Below, in pieces: positions 58,638-64,000 of a stretch of 64,000 nt of DNA. Where the stretch lies: positions 1,178,001 to 1,242,000 of the forward strand of contig CAWHMS010000002.1 of the NCBI GenBank assembly GCA_963830495.1. The letters run 5' to 3'. A program made the translations under genes and the position numbers. Below the pieces are notes generated by a model. The model ran no database searches, was not told where the DNA came from, and saw nothing but the letters and a program-made list of their open reading frames with translations. Position 1 is the first letter of the stretch. Every line of letters starts with the position of its first letter. The stretch is from CAWHMS01 sp963830495. GTDB taxonomy: Bacteria; Actinomycetota; Actinomycetes; Propionibacteriales; Nocardioidaceae.

Positions 58638-59539
58638 TGACCTCGACCACGGTCTCGCCGACGCGCCTGACCTGGCAACGACGGCGCCGGGCAGCCGGGG
58701 AGACCTGGCGCCAGTTCCGTCGGCACAAGTCCGGGGTGGCAGGTCTGGTGGTGCTGGTGCTCTTCGTGCTCGTGGCGATCTTCGCCCCGGTGCTCGCAGA
58801 CGCCGACGGCCTCGAGCTCACGTCGGCGCCCGGTAGCCCGCTGGAGTCGCCCTCCAGCGAGTTCTGGTTGGGCACCGACCAACACGGGCGGTCCATCCTG
58901 ACGCTGTTGATCTGGGGGGCCCGCGTCTCCCTCTTCGTGGGCCTGCTGGCGACCCTTGTCTGCACGTTGGTAGGCACCACCATCGGACTGGCGTCGGGCC
59001 ATTTCACCGGCTGGTTCGGCCGGATCCTCTTCCGCTTCACCGAGTGGATGCTCGTGCTGCCCTACCTGCCGCTGGTCGTCGTGCTGGCTGCACTCCTGGG
59101 AACATCCTTGTTTGTCATCGCTCTGGTCATCGGGATCACGTTCTGGCCGGCGACAGCGCTGCTGATCCGAGCGCAGACTCTGTCGATCGAGTCTCGTCCC
59201 TACATGGAGCGGGCCAAAGTGCTCGGCGGCGGACACTGGCATCGGATGACGCGGCATGTCCTGCCCAACGTCATGCCGATGGTGATGGCCAACACCACCC
59301 TGACCGTGGCGCTGGCGATCCTGGCTGAAACCACGTTGGCCTTCCTCGGCCTGAGCGGTGGCGAGCGAGTCTCCTGGGGTTCGATTCTGGACCAGTCCTT
59401 CGAGCTCGGTCCGGTGACGAACAACCTGTGGTGGTACTTCATCCCACCCGGGCTCTGCGTCATCGCCGTCGTGCTCGCCTTCACCCTGGTGGGTAGGGCG
59501 CTGGAGGACATCTTCAACCCGATGCTGAAGGAGCGGTGA
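58634..59539 (+). CDS. dipeptide/oligopeptide ABC transporter permease (DppC type)
   Basis: A 301-residue second permease. The N-terminal cytoplasmic segment leads to the typical first helix (GLVVLVLFVLVAIFAPVLAD). The family motif SSEFWLGTDQHGRSILTLLIWGARVSLFVGLLAT and the EAA loop (YMERAKVLGGGHWHRMTRHVLPNVMPMV) are clear. Its ATG (58634, with ATG 58637 next) overlaps DppB, and GTGA couples it to the first ATPase. Confidence 0.94.
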   Translation: MMTSTTVSPTRLTWQRRRRAAGETWRQFRRHKSGVAGLVVLVLFVLVAIFAPVLADADGLELTSAPGSPLESPSSEFWLGTDQHGRSILTLLIWGARVSLFVGLLATLVCTLVGTTIGLASGHFTGWFGRILFRFTEWMLVLPYLPLVVVLAALLGTSLFVIALVIGITFWPATALLIRAQTLSIESRPYMERAKVLGGGHWHRMTRHVLPNVMPMVMANTTLTVALAILAETTLAFLGLSGGERVSWGSILDQSFELGPVTNNLWWYFIPPGLCVIAVVLAFTLVGRALEDIFNPMLKER

Positions 59540-60516
59540 CGATGGCACTCCTCGAGCTCCGTGACGTCAGTGTCGCCTATCGAACCCAACGTGGACTCGT
59601 GCCGGTCGTCCGCGACGTCAATCTGTCCGTCGAGGCCGGTCAGAAGCTCGGCATCGCCGGCGAGTCCGGGTGCGGCAAGACGACGCTGGCCAACACGGTG
59701 CTGCGCCTGCAGCCAGACAACGCCGAGGTCACCGGGCGCGTCCTCGTCGACGGCGACGACGTGCTCGACATGCGGTGGGGTGACCTGCGGGCGCTGCGGT
59801 GGGCCGAGGCGTCAGTGGTCTTCCAGGGCGCGCTGCACTCGCTCAACCCAGTACAAAGGATCGTCGACCAGATCGCGGAGCCGATCCTGCTGCACAAGAC
59901 CGAGTCCGGACGTGGCGCCGTACGTTTCCTGGTGTCGGACCTGCTGTCCCAGGTCGGGCTGCCCGCGACCATCGCTCAGGCCTATCCGCACCAGCTCTCC
60001 GGTGGTCAGAAGCAACGCATCATGATCGCGATGGCGCTGGCCTGCCGACCACGCCTGATCGTCGCGGACGAACCGACCACGGCGTTGGACGTCATGGTGC
60101 AGGCGCAGGTGCTCGAGCTGCTGGGCGAGCTGGTCGACCAGCTGGGTGTTGGCCTGGTCATGATCAGTCACGACCTGTCGGTGCTCGGAGACGTCTGTGA
60201 CGAGGTGGCCGTGATGTACGCCGGCCAGGTGGTCGAGCACGGTCCGGCCAAGACGGTCTTCACCCAGCCGCGGCATCCCTACACGCAGGGGCTGGTCTCG
60301 GCCTTCCCGACCGTGGGTGACGCTGCAGCGCGATTCGCACCGCGGGGCCTGCCGGGCGACCCACCCGACCCGGCCGAGCTGCCACCTGGCTGCCCCTTCT
60401 CACCACGGTGCGCGCACGTCATGGACGTGTGCTCCGAGCAGGACCCCGCGCTCCGGCAGGCCGGGCCGGACCAGACGGCCGCGTGCCACCTCATCGAGGA
60501 AGAGGCGCTGCGATGA
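59536..60516 (+). CDS. peptide ABC transporter ATP-binding protein (DppD/OppD type)
   Basis: A 326-residue ATPase. Walker A is GESGCGKTTL (about residues 42-51), the signature is LSGGQKQRIMIAMALA, Walker B LIVADEPTTALD, and the switch His lies in MISHDLSVLGD. The C-terminal Cys motif CPFSPRCAHVMDVC, a 4Fe-4S-like cluster region of oligopeptide ATPases, is present. GTG 59536 overlaps DppC in GTGA; ATG 59542 is an alternative start. Confidence 0.94.
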   Translation: MTMALLELRDVSVAYRTQRGLVPVVRDVNLSVEAGQKLGIAGESGCGKTTLANTVLRLQPDNAEVTGRVLVDGDDVLDMRWGDLRALRWAEASVVFQGALHSLNPVQRIVDQIAEPILLHKTESGRGAVRFLVSDLLSQVGLPATIAQAYPHQLSGGQKQRIMIAMALACRPRLIVADEPTTALDVMVQAQVLELLGELVDQLGVGLVMISHDLSVLGDVCDEVAVMYAGQVVEHGPAKTVFTQPRHPYTQGLVSAFPTVGDAAARFAPRGLPGDPPDPAELPPGCPFSPRCAHVMDVCSEQDPALRQAGPDQTAACHLIEEEALR

Positions 60517-61577
60517 CAGCGACCGAGGCCACGCCCGAACCGAGCGTCGAGGCGACCACCGCTCCGGTGCTGTCCGCGCGCCAGCTCAGCGTGCACTTCC
60601 ACGGCCGGCGACGTGGCGCGGGCGCGGTGCGGGCGGTCGACGGGGTCGACCTCGACGTCAAGGGCGGTGAGGTGTTGGCGTTGGTCGGCGAGTCTGGATG
60701 CGGCAAGACGACCCTGGCCCGTACCCTCCTCGGACTCGAGCTCCCGACTGCTGGGGAGGTGCGCTTCCGGGAGCAGCTGCTCGACCACTCCAGCAGGGGT
60801 CTCCGCGCCTACCGCCGCCAGGTACAGCTCATCCTGCAGGACCCAACCGGCTCGCTGAACCCGAAGCACACTGTCTACGAGCTGGTCGCCGAGGGCGTCC
60901 GCATCCACGACCTCGTCCGGCGCCATCGTGCCGCAGGCAACGCCGACGCCACGGAGCTGTCAGTGGTCGCAGACGCGTTGCGCTCGGCCGGTCTGCGCCC
61001 GCCCGAGCGGTTCTTCGCGTCGTACCCGCACGAGATCTCCGGCGGGCAGCGGCAGCGCGCGGTGATCGCCGGGGCGCTGGCGCTCGACCCGGAGGTCATC
61101 GTCGCCGACGAACCCGTCTCGAGCCTGGATGCCTCGATCAGGGGCGAGATCCTCGCTCTGCTGCTCAAGCTGCGCAACGACCTCGGACTGTCGGTGCTCG
61201 TGGTCACCCACGATCTCGGGCTGGCGTGGAACATCGCCGACCGGATCGCCGTGATGTATCTCGGCCGCATCGTCGAGATCGGCACCACCGAAGAGGTGCT
61301 GGGCAATCCGCGCCACCCGTACACGAAGGCGCTGCTGTCGGTCGTGCCGGATATGCATCACCTCGAGCCGACCGTACTGCGGGGGGAGACACCCGACCCG
61401 TCTCGCATCCCGACCGGCTGCCGCTTCCACCCGCGGTGCCCCGCCCGCCTCTCGGGAGAGGCGGAGGAGGCCGGTATCGCCACGGCCTGCACCACGCAGG
61501 ACCTGGCCACCCTGCCGCCTCGGGGAGTCCACGCGGCGGCCTGCTGGCTCGAGACGCCGCCTCCCCCAGCCGGCTGA
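60513..61577 (+). CDS. peptide ABC transporter ATP-binding protein (DppF/OppF type)
   Basis: A 354-residue second ATPase. Walker A GESGCGKTTLARTLLG, signature ISGGQRQRAVIAGALALD, Walker B VIVADEPVSSLDASIRGE, and VVTHDLGLAWNIADRIAVMYLGRIVE are intact. The C-terminal Cys-bearing RFHPRCPARL and the family extension are present. Its ATG overlaps DppD (ATGA). It closes the operon; a convergent S15 hydrolase gene ends 15 bases away. Confidence 0.94.
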   Translation: MTATEATPEPSVEATTAPVLSARQLSVHFHGRRRGAGAVRAVDGVDLDVKGGEVLALVGESGCGKTTLARTLLGLELPTAGEVRFREQLLDHSSRGLRAYRRQVQLILQDPTGSLNPKHTVYELVAEGVRIHDLVRRHRAAGNADATELSVVADALRSAGLRPPERFFASYPHEISGGQRQRAVIAGALALDPEVIVADEPVSSLDASIRGEILALLLKLRNDLGLSVLVVTHDLGLAWNIADRIAVMYLGRIVEIGTTEEVLGNPRHPYTKALLSVVPDMHHLEPTVLRGETPDPSRIPTGCRFHPRCPARLSGEAEEAGIATACTTQDLATLPPRGVHAAACWLETPPPPAG

Positions 61578-61592
61578 CCGGCTTCGTTCTGC

Positions 61593-63569
61593 TCAGGCCA
61601 GGTCTCGTGGGATCCGGCGCGTCCAGTGCCGCTCACCCACGAGTCTCGATCGCTCCTCGAGCTCGGTGCGCTCGCGCGCCTCGAGCCTGATGTCGACGTC
61701 GTACGCGTCCGGCCCGGCCGTGAGGTCCATGGTCGCCCGCGTGCACGTCTCGCCCTCCGGCCCGTGCAGCCGGAAGGTGACGTCGGAGTGCGCCGACTGG
61801 CGGAAGGTCGTGCGGTCGACCTCGACCCAGCCCGCATAGTGCTCGCTCGCCTCGACGCCGTCGGCAACCGGGTACGTCGAGCCGTGGTCGACGGTGCAGC
61901 GCACGGTGCGTTGCAGCACGTCGCGCTCCACCCGCCACAGCACGCCGTCGGCGTCCTCGCTCGATCGTTCGGCCCCGGGCACGAACCGCGGCGCCGGGTA
62001 GGGCGATGGGCCCGTCCACCTGGGCAGCGTCAGCTCGCCGCCGAGCACGGTCAGCGTCACCGGCTCCGGTGCGGCGCTGGTGTTGGGCCAGTCGGCGCCC
62101 GCGATCGACACCCGCAGCAGCTGACCCGGCATGAACCGGTGTGCACACGCGTCGAGCTCGACCACGACGTCGTACACCTCGCCCGGGGTCAGCGGAGCCG
62201 GACCGCTGTGGCTGTCGCGGTGGGTCAGGTTGAGACTGCCCCGGCTCACCAGGGCCGAGGTGCCATCGGGGAAGACGTCGCACAGCTTGACCGACACCGA
62301 CGCCACCGGCTGGTCGGCGCTGAGCCGGAGCCGGGCGAAGGGATGTCCCAGCACGACCAGGTCGTCGGCCGGCTCCTCCCAGGTCAGCGAGGCGGCGTCG
62401 TCGTACCTCTGGTCGAGGCTCAGGCCCCAGGGTAGGTGCCCGGCGCAGTCGATCCAGGCGTCGACTCCCACCGAGGGGTCGACAGGGTACGGCGGCCGCG
62501 AGTCCAACGAGATCGAGGAGGCAGACACCCGGGGGCAGGGCCACTCCTCCCGCACCCACTCGCCGGCCCGCTCGTCGAGATCCGGCTCGGGCCGCGTCGA
62601 TGCTTCGACGAAGACGTCGACCCAGCCACCCGACGGACCGGGGCCTTCCGCCGCCGGATCCAGGGGCGACCCGTCGGCGCCGCGCAGCCACCGGTCGAAC
62701 CAATGCGCCTGCTCGGTGACCAGGTCGATACGAGGGCCGGGCATCGCCGTACCGGGCGAGGCATGCGCCCACGGTCCGGCCAGCAGCCGGCACGGCACCC
62801 CGGCCTCGCGCAGCTTCTCGACGGTCCGGAACGAGTTGTTGCGGTAGCCGTCGGCCCAGCCGGCCACCACCATCACCGGGCAGTCGATGCGTGCGTAGTC
62901 CGGTCGCACGGAGCCGTGCCGCCAGTAACCGCCGTCCCGCTGGTGCTCCAGCCAGGTCAGCAGCCACGGCTCGAAGTCCGCGACCCGGCGGCGCCACTCG
63001 TCGCGCCAGCCGTCACCCCAGAGCCGCGGCGACGGCGGCAGCGCGTTCATCGGCGTCATGTAGTGGCAGTAGTCGACCAGGTCGACGAGCCGCAGCGCGC
63101 CACCGCGGTAGTGCACGTCGTCGGTGTAGCGGTCGTCGGTCGCGTAGATGGCCAGGATGGCCTTGAGCGCCGGTGGTCGCTCGCACGCGAGCTGCAGCGA
63201 GTTGAAGCCGGAGTACGACGTGCCGTACATGCCGACCGCACCGTTGCACCACTCCTGCGCGGCGAGCCAGCCGATGACGTCGACCAGGTCTCGCTGCTCG
63301 CGCGCCGGGTACTCGTCGGTGGCGTCGCCTGGTGACGACCCGGTGCCGCGCAGGTCGAGCCGGCAGACGGCGAACCCGAACTCGTCGGCGAGTCGCAGGT
63401 ACTCCGAGCGATGCGACCAGGTCAGGTCCTCCTTGCGATAGGGCAGCGCCTCGAGCAGACACGGTTGCGGCCCACCGGCGGGATCGGGGAGGTACAGGGT
63501 GGCCGCGAGCTCGATGCCGTCGTCCATCGGGATCGGTACGTCGACGACCCGCACGTCGTCAGCTGTCAT
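61593..63569 (-). CDS. CocE/NonD-type (S15-like) hydrolase
   Basis: A 658-residue alpha/beta hydrolase related to Xaa-Pro dipeptidyl peptidases and cocaine esterase. The nucleophile elbow is MYGTSYSGFNSLQ (Ser near residue 120), Asp lies in the VVAGWADGYRNN region and His in GPWAHASPG; the C-terminal jelly-roll starts around LLVLGHP-like (DDLVVLGHPFARL). Members hydrolyse amides or esters. The ATG at 63569 overlaps the end of the P1 peptidase gene upstream by 11 bases, so they form an operon. It converges on the transporter operon. Confidence 0.88.
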   Translation of the reverse strand: MTADDVRVVDVPIPMDDGIELAATLYLPDPAGGPQPCLLEALPYRKEDLTWSHRSEYLRLADEFGFAVCRLDLRGTGSSPGDATDEYPAREQRDLVDVIGWLAAQEWCNGAVGMYGTSYSGFNSLQLACERPPALKAILAIYATDDRYTDDVHYRGGALRLVDLVDYCHYMTPMNALPPSPRLWGDGWRDEWRRRVADFEPWLLTWLEHQRDGGYWRHGSVRPDYARIDCPVMVVAGWADGYRNNSFRTVEKLREAGVPCRLLAGPWAHASPGTAMPGPRIDLVTEQAHWFDRWLRGADGSPLDPAAEGPGPSGGWVDVFVEASTRPEPDLDERAGEWVREEWPCPRVSASSISLDSRPPYPVDPSVGVDAWIDCAGHLPWGLSLDQRYDDAASLTWEEPADDLVVLGHPFARLRLSADQPVASVSVKLCDVFPDGTSALVSRGSLNLTHRDSHSGPAPLTPGEVYDVVVELDACAHRFMPGQLLRVSIAGADWPNTSAAPEPVTLTVLGGELTLPRWTGPSPYPAPRFVPGAERSSEDADGVLWRVERDVLQRTVRCTVDHGSTYPVADGVEASEHYAGWVEVDRTTFRQSAHSDVTFRLHGPEGETCTRATMDLTAGPDAYDVDIRLEARERTELEERSRLVGERHWTRRIPRDLA

Positions 63570-64000
63570 CGGCCGCCCACCTCCCGCGGCGGGCCGCCAG
63601 ATTCGCGACCCTGTCGAGCGGGAGCCCTTCGCGGGCGTGACCGCTATGCCCGTGCATCGTCGGGGCGGCCGCCAGCGCGTTGAGCACCGCCTCTTCGCTC
63701 GCCTCGACGACTCCGGCGAAGAGGTCGTCGACGGCCGAGCCGCCCAGCGCGATGCCGTCGAGCCCGGCGCGCCGCGACGTGGCACGGAGTCCGGTGGCCG
63801 CGCAGAAGAAGATCTCTCCGCTGCCGTGGTGCGCGGTGGATCCGGTCCGGGCGAGGCCCATGCCGACCCGTCGGGCCATCCGCTCGCACCCCGCACCGTC
63901 GAGGGGCGCGTCCGTGAGCACGATGCCGATGCACGACCCGGCCGGCTCCGGTTCGGCGTAGGGGTCGGGCGGCAGCAGCCGGCCCATCGGTATGCCGTCG
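63559..64000 (-). CDS. P1-family peptidase (DmpA-like), 3' part only
   Basis: The last 147 codons of a gene that continues beyond the window. The visible part includes PLDGAGCERMARRVGMGLARTGSTAHHGSGEIFFCAATGLRA and GGSAVDDLFAGVVEASEEAVLNALAAAPTMHGHSGHAREGLPLD, which match the C-terminal half of DmpA/BapA N-terminal-nucleophile aminopeptidases. These self-process and cleave N-terminal D- or beta-amino acids. The catalytic Ser of the processing site may be in HGSGE or GGSAVDD; the start lies outside. It precedes the S15-like hydrolase in the same transcript. Confidence 0.8.
   Translation of the reverse strand, partial: DGIPMGRLLPPDPYAEPEPAGSCIGIVLTDAPLDGAGCERMARRVGMGLARTGSTAHHGSGEIFFCAATGLRATSRRAGLDGIALGGSAVDDLFAGVVEASEEAVLNALAAAPTMHGHSGHAREGLPLDRVANLAARRGRWAADDS

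Overview
The window is high-GC, densely packed actinobacterial chromosome. I infer a Nocardioides-like actinomycete (Propionibacteriales) from several features: GTG and ATG starts fused to the previous stop as GTGA or ATGA, a lysine-rich-tail HU, F420-related genes (CofC and a Ddn-type protein), a DUF3515 lipoprotein and a 13E12-type DUF222-HNH gene. Nearly all of it is core metabolism and information processing. I see no phage, transposase, CRISPR array or classical island.

Layout. 0.1-7.8 kb: nucleotidyltransferase, cysteine desulfurase plus mnmA (tRNA 2-thiouridine), a frame-broken alpha/beta hydrolase, a core MetE-like protein, ligA and a Ddn-like protein. 7.9-11.2 kb: gatCAB. 11.3-16.5 kb: sugar-dehydrogenase-like lipoprotein, hydrolase, a 53-aa protein, hydroxyacid dehydrogenase, and a PadR regulator divergent from a BNR-repeat protein. 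16.6-31.6 kb: ilvD, a class V aminotransferase, ilvBNC, a membrane protein with PAST repeats, serA, a methyltransferase, leuB, ilvE and cimA. 31.7-36.1 kb: VOC protein, P-loop kinase, FAH protein, gltX and a CPBP protease. 36.3-36.5 kb: tRNA-Gln(CTG) and tRNA-Glu(CTC). 36.8-39.8 kb: HAD hydrolase and alkylation repair (Ada/AlkA fusion, ogt). 39.8-43.5 kb: an IclR regulator divergent from leuCD, then HU. 43.5-51.9 kb: CofC, frame-broken plsC, gpsA, a Cys/Met PLP enzyme, ddl, DUF3515, an Lrp-like protein, thiL, a NYN protein and a DUF1801-like protein. 52-53.5 kb: a broken DUF222-HNH gene. 53.6-64 kb: S9 oligopeptidase divergent from a five-gene Dpp/Opp ABC operon, then an S15/CocE hydrolase and a P1 peptidase cut by the window end.

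How it works together. Almost the whole branched-chain amino acid pathway is here, including a pyruvate route to isoleucine through citramalate synthase. Three short leader ORFs lie in front of the pathway genes. MQHRILVCPDATGRVD precedes an intrinsic terminator upstream of ilvB. MRFFVVILGSRGEAS, with two mutually exclusive stem-loops, lies upstream of leuB-ilvE. MAARIIP precedes two perfect hairpins and a T-tract upstream of cimA. A fourth small ORF, rich in Ser and Cys, sits just before serA. This distributed set of amino-acid-reading leaders, plus the IclR regulator at leuCD, is the most interesting system I can see. gatCAB, gltX, tRNA-Gln and tRNA-Glu together fit the indirect route to Gln-tRNA.

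Other unusual structure: two bipartite palindromic REPIN-like elements (11250-11327 and 49072-49145), one running into a lipoprotein gene's start; stacked palindromes over a strong promoter between padR and the BNR gene; and three genes with broken frames (hydrolase, plsC, DUF222-HNH), which may be base-calling errors.
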